A DNA stretch of 64,000 nucleotides, taken from assembly GCA_032622095.1 (NCBI GenBank), contig CP136063.1, positions 32,242,987-32,306,986 of the forward strand, written 5' to 3'. Position 1 is the first letter of the stretch; each line of letters starts with the position of its first letter. A model generated the notes under the pieces. The model made no database searches. It was given only the letters and a program-made list of their open reading frames with translations, and had not been told where the DNA came from. Below, one piece after another: positions 1-9,749 of the stretch. Source of the DNA: Siphonodentalium dalli. Lineage: Eukaryota; Mollusca; Scaphopoda; Gadilida; Siphonodentaliidae. A program made the translations under genes and the position numbers.

Positions 1-210
1 ATACCACCAAGGAATATTAATTTTGTTTCAATTTTATCACAAAATGGCCATAAAAACCGACAAATACTATTAACATAGCGATTTTTGCCACAATGAATTT
101 ATGGTTATTTTCCCCGAGTTTGCGGAGAAAATGTCCTTTTTTGCGGAAAAGTGCCCTTTTTGTAGGCTCTGCCCCCCCCCCCCTGCCCTTGGATGCTTCC
201 GGCGCCCCTG
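1..210. mobile_element. hAT-like MITE, right part (cut by window start)
   Basis: Right end of the element described at 18474-18838. It ends GCTTCCGGCGCCCCTG at 195-210, the complement of the left terminal sequence seen in U1. Contains a C-tract at about 172-182. Confidence 0.55.
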
Positions 211-360
211 TGTTTTCTCATTCATATCTATTCTGGCTATCCATTCCTGAATAAAATAGCCACCTTTATAAGTAAATTGATTAAACTCACTAAAATAAAC
301 TCACTAAAGCAGTGTAATTTGATGGTAACATTCGTTTCCTGCATAATTGTTTGATCAATA

Positions 361-583
361 GTGCCAGGGGCCGATTTCATCGGCCCTAATTTATGGTCTG
401 TAGAGTGCCCTAAAAAAAATTAAAAAATTAAATTTTGTTTTTTTAATTTTGTTTTGTTTTTGGGTTAGGCCAATGCATTCTCTTATATATGCAACAACCT
501 ATGGTCGACTCGCATATATAAGAGAATGCATTGGCACAGGGTATATGGGGTCGATACAAAAATCGGACCTGGCACTCAAAGGG
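361..583. mobile_element. TTAA-type palindromic MITE, left end lost (A1)
   Basis: Right end reads GGCACTCAAAGGG-TTAA (TTAA at 584-587). The left end starts at GTGCCAGGGG and lacks the outer nine bases kept in the intact relative at 4481. A near-perfect 70-bp palindrome at 468-537 forms its core. The flanks 304-360 and 605-660 are imperfect direct copies of each other, far longer than a TTAA target duplication. Confidence 0.6.
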
Positions 584-769
584 TTAAACTTACTAAAATA
601 TAAATAGCAGTGTAATTTGATGGTAACACTCGTTTCCTGCATAATTGTTTGATCAATAGTCAATTGATCAAAAATAAAATCAGTTACGAATAAGTGATGT
701 TTATTATATTCCTTCAATTCCACCACTGAAAAGGTTATTAATTATATTTACAAACAAATTTTTTTACAG

Positions 770-931
770 ACATCTCAGTTGAATGCAAACGGCGGGTCAG
801 ATGACAGTTGGATATGCAATTTAACGGCGAAAGCAGTACACAACAATCTGGCATTGACACTAAATTGGACAGGCAATGGTGCTACAGTAATGCCCAAAGT
901 AATTGACCACTTAACCACAGCAGAATTATGG
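770..931 (+). other. Possible internal exon, overlapped by hairpin
   Basis: A T-rich tract ending TTTTTTTACAG precedes an open frame starting ThrSerGln and running to a stop at about 947. A possible donor GG|GTAATT lies at 931. The right third of the ORF lies inside the 217-bp hairpin, so a working exon would end before 883 or have been disrupted. The phase at 931 does not match the next exon at 2044. Recurs at 19398-19559. No family recognised. Confidence 0.2.
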
Positions 932-1099
932 GTAATTTTTCAGTATTAAGTTGGAAATATGGCTTGTTGCCATTCATCGGAAAGCTCTCAGTGAGAGCTT
1001 TCCTATTAATGGCAACAAGCCATATTTTCGACTAAATCCTGAAAAATTACCAATAATTCTGCTGTGATTATGGAGTCGATTATTTAGGGCATTACTGTA
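883..1099. mobile_element. Foldback hairpin element, 217 bp (A1)
   Basis: Almost the whole interval is one imperfect palindrome centred near 991. TACAGTAATGCCC on the left pairs with GGGCATTACTGTA on the right, and the match continues inward through GGCTTGTTGCCATT to the centre. Arms are about 108 bp. The flanking sequence ACACAACAATC...GGACAGGCAATGGTGC occurs on both sides (about 837-882 and 1099-1135), so the insertion is bracketed by an imperfect duplication. It is a MITE or foldback element rather than a gene. Confidence 0.7.
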
Positions 1100-2043
1100 C
1101 ACAACAATCACTAAAATGGACAGGCAATGGTGCAACAAAAAAGAATGCATTCAAATATTGTCCAATGATTTTTTATTGACTTTCTGTTTAAAGTGATGTG
1201 AATCACTGCAGTGTAGTGATACAAAATAAATGGATAATAATCTTGCTCAAATTAGTTATTTTAACAAATATTATATCCATATTGACACTCACACCGTCAT
1301 TCTTATATAATAATTAAATGCAGTGACTCTCGATGGCGAAATAATTTTCGTTAGTTTATCGCTAATAGTTGCGTCCCGAAACGAGATGTAAATATTTACA
1401 ATTGGGCGTAGTTCAGATGATGTTTTCTGTGGAGTGGTACGGTCGATTTTCTTCAGATTTTTGGCGATGTTAGTAGAATATTGTATTCCTCCAGTTGGCA
1501 TAGCACCTGAATACTAACTTATTAGTTTCACGCACCCGAACAAGTCCATAATATAACTTTAATCCTCATTATTATCACTTTACGAAGATTTCTTAGACCA
1601 AATCTTCTCCATCCACACCAGCTTGTGATATTTGTTGGGTGGATTCTGTTTTGGAATGTGTCATGTCCCGTTACTCTTCTATAATATACTGTATGCCCAG
1701 AATTGAGGGTGGGACTTATCATGCACGAATGTCATTGTATTACGTCAAATGGATGTAAGAGCCCATCTATGGACATGTGAATGAATTAATAAATTTCCAG
1801 GTATATTTAATATATACAGTAATGAATGCAGGTTATAGATTTCTACCTCTTATCCAATGTTACTAAGCCATTTGGTTTCTATTAGAAACTAAACATAGTG
1901 TGTAATGTTATAATTGTTATTCAAAGAATATTCTGACTTATGATACTTTTCTCATCTAAATACTGATTTTTTTCATTCAGTGGGGGGGGGGGTCACTTAA
2001 AATCTCTGAATTAAACATTATTATCTCAACTGTTCTCTCTCAG
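1100..2043. other. No gene seen; intron-like AT-rich sequence
   Basis: Contains only short ORFs, several poly-purine stretches and a 10-bp G-tract near 1981-1992. It ends in the pyrimidine-rich acceptor TCTCTCTCAG before the exon at 2044. Recurs in A2. Confidence 0.5.
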
Positions 2044-2153
2044 ACAACCAAGAATCATCACAGCTTCATCTGACACCGAAGACACCAAGGACTATTCCAA
2101 CAAGTTCTCCAGCTGCTCACAGCGGTTTGTCGTCAGTAAAGAAAGGTGCAATT
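2044..2153 (+). CDS. Exon of unrecognised gene (A1), S/T/P-rich
   Basis: The exon is bounded by TCTCTCTCAG before and GTGAGT after. In frame from 2046 it reads 36 codons rich in Ser, Thr and Pro, ending with Lys-Lys-Gly-Ala-Ile in phase 0. The next exon at 2682 starts in phase 0 in an open frame, so the two join without a stop. A second frame is also open here, so the frame choice rests on the match to the next exon. I do not recognise the protein. Upstream exons were not identified. Confidence 0.45.
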
Positions 2154-2681
2154 GTGAGTATTTTTCTAATTATTGTATGTTTTGCCTTCCACTGAGTACT
2201 GTTCGCTATGTACCGTAGTACATGTACCATATAATCATAATCTGACTACTTTGATGTAAAATATTGCATCTGGGATAAATAATTATTCATGAATTATAAT
2301 CTGAACATTATATAGCATTTGCATAATTCATTGACCCGAACATAGGTTTGAGCTGGAATTGTAAATAAAGTAGTTCACATAGACCTACCAGTATAGTTAG
2401 GAAAATAATAAATCAATATAAGTCAAGAAGCAGGCCGTGTATTTAAAAAAAAATTGACAAGGTGAGTAATCAACTCACAATTGAAATGAAAAAAAAATCA
2501 GAAAACTTAAAAAATTCAGCCTGACCAAAATCAGCAGTGGATTCTAAGTCAAAATGGGAAAAATTATAGTAAAATATGGGAGAGAGACTGTATCCATATT
2601 CAAACTCAGCTTCATACAATTACAATTGTTTCATTCTGATGTAGATGAATTGGACTTGATGTTTCATGTATATATTTTCAG

Positions 2682-2850
2682 AGTGAACACATGGTGCCAT
2701 TGGTGGTTCACCAAACAAACCCAGAACAATATATGGAAGTACTAGTTGACAGCCATATGCTTCAAAACAACAGTTACCAATGCCATCGGCAGTTGATATT
2801 AATCGACGATTTAACAGGAAATGTTACAATGCAAGAACCAGAGATCAAGA
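2682..2850 (+). CDS. Exon of unrecognised gene (A1)
   Basis: The acceptor TATATTTTCAG precedes the exon and the donor GTAAGA follows it. It encodes 56 codons beginning Ser-Glu-His-Met-Val-Pro-Leu, with the segment ValLeuValAspSerHis and the hydrophobic run LeuIleLeuIleAspAsp, then a phase-1 end. Composition is ordinary soluble protein. No domain recognised. It is the best-supported coding piece of this small 3' exon set because both splice sites and both phases agree with its neighbours. Confidence 0.5.
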
Positions 2851-3001
2851 GTAAGATTCAACTCAATCATTAAATCCATCTAAATATTTGCTTTGTGAAG
2901 AATTCTGATTTATGATTTCATGATTAGATACTAGGCTCATGTTAAGAAACTTTTGAGAAATATTTGCAGAATATATATTATCAGGTCCAATAACTATCAA
3001 T

Positions 3002-3392
3002 ATATGTGATCCGCCATAACCCTGTGCCAATGCATTCTCTTATATATTCTCCTAACAATTTTTCATCATTTTTTTTAAATAAAAGTTTCTGACAATTTTT
3101 AGGACATAAAATAAAAAACATCCATTACCCTGCAGTGAGCCCCACACATATATAGAAGCATATAGAATAGTGTCATCTGCTCATGTTTGTCTGGAGCTCT
3201 GTATGGGTGAAATTATAAAATTGTTAAAGAATACAAGAAAAAGTTATTGAAATTGCAAAAAATTGTTAGGCCAATGCATTCTCTTATATATGCGAGGCAA
3301 CCTATGGTCGACTCGCATATATAAGAGAATGTATTGGTACATGGTAAAAAAATCCCGACTTACGACTGGATTTGATATGGCGGGTCACATAT
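3002..3392. mobile_element. MITE with CCGCCAT termini carrying the palindromic core (A1)
   Basis: The ends ATATGTGATCCGCCAT (3002) and ATGGCGGGTCACATAT (3392) are 16-bp inverted repeats with one mismatch. Inside, 3265-3338 holds the 70-bp palindrome (CCAATGCATTCTCTTATATATGCG... and complement) also found in the TTAA MITEs. A half copy of that motif lies at about 3026-3048. It sits in the last intron of the 2044-3617 gene. No coding capacity. Confidence 0.6.
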
Positions 3393-3588
3393 TCACTAGA
3401 CCAGTATCAGAATCAGTAATTTCCATCTTATTTATCTGAATCTAATCTTTTGAGGTACTCGTAAATTTTATGAACTGAATGAAGCCTGTAAATTTATGAA
3501 CTGAAACGTGTTCAGTATTAGTATGCCTACAATCAACCTTCCATATATATCAATTTTAAACGTATTTTCTCTTTATTTCTCTTCGCAG

Positions 3589-3617
3589 GAATTAGACAGA
3601 ATAGTACTAGAGAATAA
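3589..3617 (+). CDS. Terminal exon of unrecognised gene (A1)
   Basis: Follows a long pyrimidine tract ending CTCTTCGCAG. Joined to the 2682 exon in phase 1 it adds about nine residues and stops at TAA 3615-3617. Another frame (Glu-Leu-Asp-Arg-Ile...) stays open to a TGA at about 3637 and looks helical, but the donor phase at 2850 does not lead into it. A 3' UTR of about 300 bp and AATAAA at 3922-3927 follow. Confidence 0.4.
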
Positions 3618-3921
3618 AGACATGAGAATCGCGACATGACTAAATTAATTGACAATTTGTACATAGATAACACTTTGAGCAAAAATAACATCTATGTATG
3701 TTATTCAAGACTTATCTATCCTAGAAACATGTTAACCTACGGGATAACAACATCTGCATCTTTCATCATGTACATGTAGTTTATTTAACTGTAAATATGT
3801 TTATTCCTTGTAGTTCTATAGCTATCTCATTGCAAATATATGTATTGTTTCAAATTGAGGGAAAAAAGTAATACAAAGCTTCCATAACTGTATATCAATG
3901 AACATTTTTAATGGAAACTAA

Positions 3922-3927
3922 AATAAA
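3922..3927 (+). promoter_or_regulatory. Poly(A) signal AATAAA of the 2044-3617 gene
   Basis: AATAAA lies about 305 bp after the predicted stop codon and downstream of AT-rich 3'-UTR-like sequence. In A2 it is at 22552-22557, where two extra bases (TA) precede it. Confidence 0.4.
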
Positions 3928-4468
3928 ATGCGCGGAAAGGTTACAGACGGTTATAGGAAATTTGGGTGGCGGTGGTCGGACATTTGTTCGTCCACCGAAT
4001 TGGTTCCAGTTTGTGTTTTATGGGCCGAACCGTTTTTTTCGGCAGCCATAATTTTGCCGAAGAGCTGCAAGTTGGCGATTATGCAGGCATCCCTGTTGTA
4101 CAATTTTGTTTATAGAGGCCCCCCCCCCCCCCCCCCCCCCCCAAGTCTGGGACCTTTTATCCGTCCAGTCAAATCTTAGGTCTTTTTACCACAATGGTGT
4201 GATCATGCAGGCTGGGAGCAATGATCTTTGCTGGAGGGATCCGGTGGTTGTGGCGGAAGATATAGTGGGTTTTTGCACCGTCCTGCGTTCCATCCATAGT
4301 GTACAGAAAATCCTGGTTAGCCAGGCGTTTCATCGGCTATCGGTGCTGGGGCCAAGGCATATTGACCTGTATGACGGCCACGTAGATGAGCTAAACGATT
4401 CTATTGACTTTGCTTTAACTCAGTCTTGTGCCCAGTGGGAGTCGTGGGCCCCACAGGTGCTTTATTGA
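3928..4468 (+). pseudogene. SGNH-hydrolase-like retroelement fragment, frame broken by C-tract (A1)
   Basis: After the C-tract, the frame starting near 4106 and ending 4468 shows a GDSL/SGNH-type pattern. There is a hydrophobic strand leading into Gln-Ala-Gly-Ser-Asn-Asp-Leu (like the GxND block), then a helix, the strand ValGlnLysIleLeuValSerGln, then Tyr-Asp-Gly-His-Val-Asp-Glu-Leu-Asn (like the YN..V..LN block), then Trp near the end. Such hydrolase domains occur in ORFs of several retroelement groups. The 24-base C-tract at 4119-4142 shifts frame, so the upstream part (from 3928) and the hydrolase-like part are out of register here. No neighbouring reverse transcriptase is linked to it. 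Confidence 0.4.
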
Positions 4469-4480
4469 TGAGCTCCTTAA

Positions 4481-4717
4481 CGCTTTGAGTGCCAGGGGCC
4501 GATCTCATCGGCCCTAAACCTACAAAATAAGTCTGTTAAATAATATAAGAATAAATTATTAAATTGTAAAAAATTGTGAAAAAAAAAATAAATAATTGTT
4601 AGGCCAATGCATTCTCTTATATATGCGAGGCGACCTATGGTCGACTCGCATATATAAGAGAATGCATTGGCACATGGTATATGGGTCGATACAAAAATCG
4701 ACCTGGCACTCAAAGTG
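4481..4717. mobile_element. TTAA-flanked (piggyBac-like) MITE, complete (A1)
   Basis: TTAA at 4477-4480 and 4718-4721 bracket a 237-bp element with inverted ends CGCTTTGAGTGCCAGG and CCTGGCACTCAAAGTG. The core 4601-4676 is a palindrome of about 70 bp with GTCGAC-like centre and TATATAAGAGAATGCATTGG arms. Perfect TTAA duplication and a start of the CCCTTTG type are typical of piggyBac-superfamily elements. Non-coding. Confidence 0.7.
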
Positions 4718-4722
4718 TTAAA

Positions 4723-6291
4723 TCGGTCCAAAATCTTGTGTTATGTACTTTGGACTACTAACCTATTGATAAGGCTATATTATTTTTTTCTGATGTCTCT
4801 TATGCCAATGTGCAGATTGATTGATTGATTGATTGGGGTTTAACGTCGTTTTAGCAATAAAGCCATATCACGATGAGAAGAAACAGATTATCAAAATCGA
4901 GTGAAGCAACTGTGAATAGAAATGACAGTGAATTTGACTAAAATGAAACAAAATATATAAAAACACCCAAACCAGAGCGGGAGTGCTCGATTCGGGGCCA
5001 GAACCATTTAGAAACTCACCATTGTTTGATGAGAAATGACTCGTTATTTCTCGTGGTTTGAGAACCCCCCCTTTCGGCGCATTCGTTGGCTTTCATGTAG
5101 TTAGTATTATTCGTCGAGCTATTCTATTATTAGATCGTTATACCTTCAACGGCGATAGCCGAAGGGTTAACAGAATCCCTTATTATCAAGCAATCAAGTC
5201 GCGAGAAATATTCACTGCCGACGTCACGGGAATTTCCCGGGCTTTCTCAATCCTTTGTCTGCATCAATTCTTCCAATCAAAATTATTCGTAGCATTCAGA
5301 TCTCTAATTTTAACCAATCAGAAAGCTAAGAAGTAGCGAATCATCAAGCCCGAGATTGATTATATCGATCGGTAGCGTCATTCTCTATTCTGATTTCATG
5401 ACGGCAAGCTCGCACAATAAATATTTGCATAACTATTTGAATTTATTTCAATAATCTACTACCGGTACCTGTTATTAATCATTCATTATGGAAGCTTACA
5501 AAAGCTTCTCTTAGCCTCCACCTCCCCACCACCACTGTTTAGAAAACAGCAAACATAAAACCTACATGAAATGTTTTCATCAAATATAAATACTGTATTA
5601 AAACTCTCGTATATTAAAATATTTCCAGTAGCTGAGTATGTTTTACTCGTCCACAGGAAGATTGGACAGATATTTATAATATCTGATAAACCTGGCGTGA
5701 GTCTTAATTAACTCGTCAAGTTGACAATCGGGCGGCTGGATCACCACTAGGTGCGCCCTCGCCCGATAGCCAGCATGAACCCAATAATCTTTGATTTCCA
5801 TGGTCAATTGACCCCCTTTTTCTCCAAGCATCTTATCAAACTTTGAAAATTCGAAGTCTAACCTCTGTCTCCGAGAGTCAAAAGACTTTACAGACCTTGG
5901 AGATTTTTGTCTTGGAACAACTGGAGGAACATCCTTAGTTGATTTCGGAGCGGACATAGAACATTTATACAGATAAACAGTAACACCACGCATGTAGATG
6001 TGTTTTACGCGACATGTTTTCTTCTAACAAGTACACTGTTGATCGACGGGAGAGATATGAATAACACGGACATCTATCTGACTAGTAATGGTGAGGTGCT
6101 GCCGTGGTCAGAACGGCGGGAATCATGATTGTTTGGGCATCGAGTACTTATCCCGTTATCTGATGGCTGACTTGCTGTGCGACTTAATGTCCTTTAAGTA
6201 TGTGTGCGAGATGTAAAGCGACAACAGACATATCCATTGCCTGTGAGGCAGGTTCAGAAACAGGAGAAAGATCATTCTCCTGAACTTGTGT
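4723..6291. repeat. X repeat, first copy (A1)
   Basis: Direct repeat of 8190-9290. Shared parts are 4723-5024 (with the GATTGATTGATTGGGGTTTAACG motif at about 4821) and about 5534-6291 (with the 116-codon minus-strand ORF). This copy has about 510 bp (5025-5533) that the second copy replaces with 36 bp. Its right end at 6291 touches the poly(T) of the LINE. Confidence 0.85.
5643..5993 (-). CDS. Unknown 116-aa basic protein in X repeat (A1, copy 1)
   Basis: The ORF has an ATG start, begins Met-Arg-Gly-Val-Thr-Val, and ends Asn-Leu-Pro-Val-Asp-Glu. The N-terminal 35 residues are Lys/Arg/Ser/Pro-rich. The remainder is amphipathic, with LeuThrMetGluIleLysAspTyrTrp, then a Tyr-Arg-Ala-Arg-Ala-His strand, then a C-terminal helix. 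No signal peptide or membrane segment. I do not recognise a family. The frame is open in all four X copies in the window. Between X1 and X2 I see one missense change (Gly/Glu near residue 58) and one synonymous change. The sister copies are so recent that open frames are weak evidence of selection. It may be a real small exon or gene, or part of the element that makes up X. Confidence 0.4.
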   Translation of the reverse strand: MRGVTVYLYKCSMSAPKSTKDVPPVVPRQKSPRSVKSFDSRRQRLDFEFSKFDKMLGEKGGQLTMEIKDYWVHAGYRARAHLVVIQPPDCQLDELIKTHARFIRYYKYLSNLPVDE

Positions 6292-8189
6292 ATTTTTTTT
6301 TTTTTTTTTTTTTTTTTTATTCAGGTCATAAACAAGAATACATGGTATATAACAAATGATTATAATGGTAGCTAAAATATAGTGTCATCCACTTATAAAT
6401 ATACTATAGCTATTCGTTTAGAAATTTCTTTATAAGTCGTAGGCTTTCCTCAGAATAAAATAACAAAAGAGATAATATGGGTTTTATATTTTTATTATAT
6501 GATTGTATGTTGTATTTTTGTTTTAGTTTTTTTTTTAGCAATTATGTTAATATCTTGTTTATTTATCATTGCAAATTTTCGCTTTTTGCACCGTGAACAC
6601 TTTTTGTAAAAAGATTTTCTATTCTGTGCCATCTGTCACAGAAAAGTTGGTCTTTTTTTTATGTTTGACCTTTTGGTAATAAGCTTGTAGTTTCAATAGC
6701 TTTATAGCTCTTAATCCATTCTAATAGTCCATTGATACTTAGTTCAATTGCTCTCATTCTATTGGAATATATATATATCTTTTGTATAAAAGTATACATA
6801 TGCCTATTAAGTTGTCATCTACTTCATTTCCTGTAATAATGTCGGTTCCAAAAATTATTTTTTCAGGGAGTATTTCAAAGGTTAGATGACATCTATTATT
6901 CAATAACTGTTGAAAATTTAATAAAATTGATTTTGTCACTGGACATTCATCAAATAGATGTAGAATCGTTTCTCTTCCTGTATGGCAAAGAGGGCATATT
7001 TCTGTTTCTGACAAATTACATTTGTAGAGCTTTGTGTTAGTATATAAAATGTTATGATTTATTTTAAACTGAAAAGACAATAGATCTGTGTCATTTGTAA
7101 TTTTACTAGTTTTTGTGTAGTTTCTTTTCCATTCATCTATCGTGAAATTTATCTCTAATCTGTCTTCCCATTTTTTTTTAGATATATCTGGGGGTTTAGA
7201 GTATTGCTCTAAGAATATTGGATAGAAAGTCCTACAGGTCTTTTCAGATTTATTTAACATATCTATATTTTGTGTGGTCACGGTGCTAAGAGCCCGGTTT
7301 CTTCTAACATATTGCTTTCAGGGAGCTGGTAATGCTGCAAGTAACCCATTATAGGTGGTGAAGGGAGTTTTTATATCATATTTTTTACAGAAATTCTCGT
7401 ATTCCAGTAGCCCTGAGTTTTCTTCAATAAGATCGTTTAAAAAGTATATGCCTTTTTTAATCCATGTTTTATTAAAGAACATTTTTTGATTCACCAATAT
7501 GTTTTGATTATAATATAGTGGTTCTTTTAATATCTCTTTTTCTGGGGTTATGGTAATATTTTTATCCAAACTGGACCATTCATTTATCACATCCTTCCAG
7601 AATGGATTTAGTGTGTTACTCAACATCTTAAGCCCTTCTTTATGAAGGTTCCATATTTTGTGGCCACCGTAAGTTTCTAGGTCATCTACCAGTAATGTTT
7701 TCCAACCAGCTTGTCTGTGGGTCTAATTTTTTTTTAATCCAAGTCATCTTTAATGCTTTATAAAATGAGTCAATGTGGGGGAATTTTATTCCCCCATTTT
7801 CCCAGTTGTTTATCATTACATTTCTTTTAATTTTGTCTGGCTTTCCCGACCATAAAAATTTGAAAATAACTTTTTTTAATTTTTCAGACACCTCTTGAGA
7901 GGGTGAAGGTAGAACTGAGAAACAGTGTGTTAACATAGGCAAGGCCAGTGTCTTTACAACAGTTGTCTTACCATATAGGCTAAGGTTACTGAATGACCAA
8001 TCGTTTAACAAATTATCTGTTTTTTGTATCTTTTTGTGAAAGTTATTTTCTATATAATTCTCACTGAATAGATTATATTCAATTCCAAGGATTGTAATAG
8101 ATTGGTTATGGTTCCATATTATTTTTTTATCCGTAATAATTTCCTCACCACAACCCCGTTTTGCACCTATCCATATGGCTTGTGTTTTG
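6292..8189 (-). pseudogene. 5'-truncated L1/Tx1-type LINE, RT C-terminal part and zf-RVT tail (A1)
   Basis: Read on the minus strand. The 5' end (8189) starts within the reverse-transcriptase thumb region, with Thr-Gln-Ala-Ile-Trp-Ile-Gly and Leu-Gly-Ile-Glu-Tyr motifs. Next come Leu-Tyr-Gly-Lys-Thr-Thr-Val-Val-Lys-Thr and LeuProMetLeuThrHis, and the Phe-Leu-Trp-Ser-Gly-Lys-Pro segment (7682-8011). The frame shifts near 7640-7680. The second piece (7318-7626) has Asn-Pro-Phe-Trp-Lys-Asp-Val. An in-frame stop precedes the third piece (6754-7281), which carries a Cys-Pro-Leu-Cys-x7-His-x3-Phe-x2-Cys zinc-finger-like tail. About 430 bp of 3' UTR end in a 26-base poly(T), the poly(A) tail of the insert. 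The palm catalytic region, endonuclease and ORF1 are missing. The copy is dead. Confidence 0.85.
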
Positions 8190-9290
8190 TCGGTCCAAAA
8201 TCTTGTGTTATGTACTTTGGACTACTAACCTATTGATAAGGCTACATTATTTTTTTCTGATGTCTCTTATGCCAATGTGCAGATTGATTGATTGATTGAT
8301 TGGGGTTTAACGTCGTTTTAGCAATAAAGCCATATCACGATGAGAAGAAACAGATTATCAAAATCGAGTGAAGCAACTGTGAATAGAAATGACGGTGAAT
8401 TTGACTAAAATGAAACATAATAGATAAATACACCCAAACCAGAGCGGGAGTGCTCGATTCGGGGCCAGAACCATTTAGAAACTCACCATTGTGCAAACAC
8501 ATATAAAACAGAATATCAAAACACATAGCAATACTGTTTAGAAAACGGCAAACATAAAACCTACATGAAATGTTTTCATCAAATATAAATACTGTATTAA
8601 AACTCTCGTATATTAAAATATTTCCAGTAGCTGAGTATGTTTTACTCGTCCACAGGAAGATTGGACAGATATTTATAATATCTGATAAACCTGGCGTGAG
8701 TCTTAATTAACTCGTCAAGTTGACAATCGGGCGGCTGGATCACCACTAGGTGCGCCCTCGCCCGATAGCCAGCATGAACCCAATAATCTTTTATTTCCAT
8801 GGTCAATTGACCCCCTTTTTCTTCAAGCATCTTATCAAACTTTGAAAATTCGAAGTCTAACCTCTGTCTCCGAGAGTCAAAAGACTTTACAGACCTTGGA
8901 GATTTTTGTCTTGGAACAACTGGAGGAACATCCTTAGTTGATTTCGGAGCGGACATAGAACATTTATACAGATAAACAGTAACACCACGCATGTAGATGT
9001 GTTTTACGCGACATGTTTTCTTCTAACAGGTACACTGTTGATCGACGGGAGAGATGGGAATAACACGGACATCTATCTGACTAGTAATGGTGAGGTGCTG
9101 CCGTGGTCAGAACGGCGGGAATCATGATTGTTTGGGCATCGAGTACTTATCCCGTTATCTGATGGCTGACTTGCCGTACGACTTAATGTCCTTTAAGTAT
9201 GTGTGCGAGATGTAAAGCGACAACAGACATATCCATTGCCTGTGAGGCAGGTTCAGAAACAGGAGAAAGATCATTCTCCTGAACTTGTGT
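8190..9290. repeat. X repeat, second copy (A1)
   Basis: Direct repeat of 4723-6291 with a few substitutions. Its left end (TCGGTCCAAAATC) abuts the 5'-truncated end of the LINE. Its right end GAACTTGTGT continues into unrelated sequence at 9291. Confidence 0.85.
8642..8992 (-). CDS. Unknown 116-aa basic protein in X repeat (A1, copy 2)
   Basis: Second copy of the ORF at 5643-5993, same length, start and stop. It carries Glu instead of Gly in the Met-Leu-x-Glu-Lys-Gly motif. Upstream sequence is also shared with copy 1, so any promoter would be duplicated too. Confidence 0.4.
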   Translation of the reverse strand: MRGVTVYLYKCSMSAPKSTKDVPPVVPRQKSPRSVKSFDSRRQRLDFEFSKFDKMLEEKGGQLTMEIKDYWVHAGYRARAHLVVIQPPDCQLDELIKTHARFIRYYKYLSNLPVDE

Positions 9291-9749
9291 TGCTAATGAT
9301 ATACTGACTGATTTTGTTTGATTCTCTGTCTGAGTGCTGGCATTAACATACTTTTTTATTCAATAAACGTACATTCCGTTTCAATAGCCATATTTCAAAC
9401 AGACGATTTCCCACGAGCAATGATTATCGTTAATGATTATCGTTATCAAACTAATATATAGACCTTATTGTCATTCTTATATTTAAATATAAATTATCAC
9501 CAATGCAGAATTACGGACGTTCTATATTTCAATTAAATGGCTTTCGTATTCTAATCAATATCTAACAGCGAAATGAACAACGTCAATATTAATAGCCAAA
9601 CAACGAGAATTAACGCTAGAGGTCAGCACCAGGGACTATTTTAAATTTTAAACAAGCCCCTCTTGTGGATTTCCCTGGTCTATTTATAGATTTAGACTGG
9701 TTGTATCTCGACGAACTTTTTACGCAAGGGTTTTGCTAGTTGGAACAAA
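9291..9749. other. No gene seen; upstream region of exon at 9750
   Basis: AT-rich, with a short direct repeat ATGATTATCGTTA at about 9420-9445. A TATTTATA box at about 9680-9687 lies roughly 65 bp upstream of the ATG at 9750 and could be a core promoter. Confidence 0.35.

Noticed and set aside
883..1099. microRNA precursor
   Set aside because: Arms of about 108 bp paired over nearly their whole length, with duplicated flanks, fit a foldback MITE better than a miRNA hairpin.
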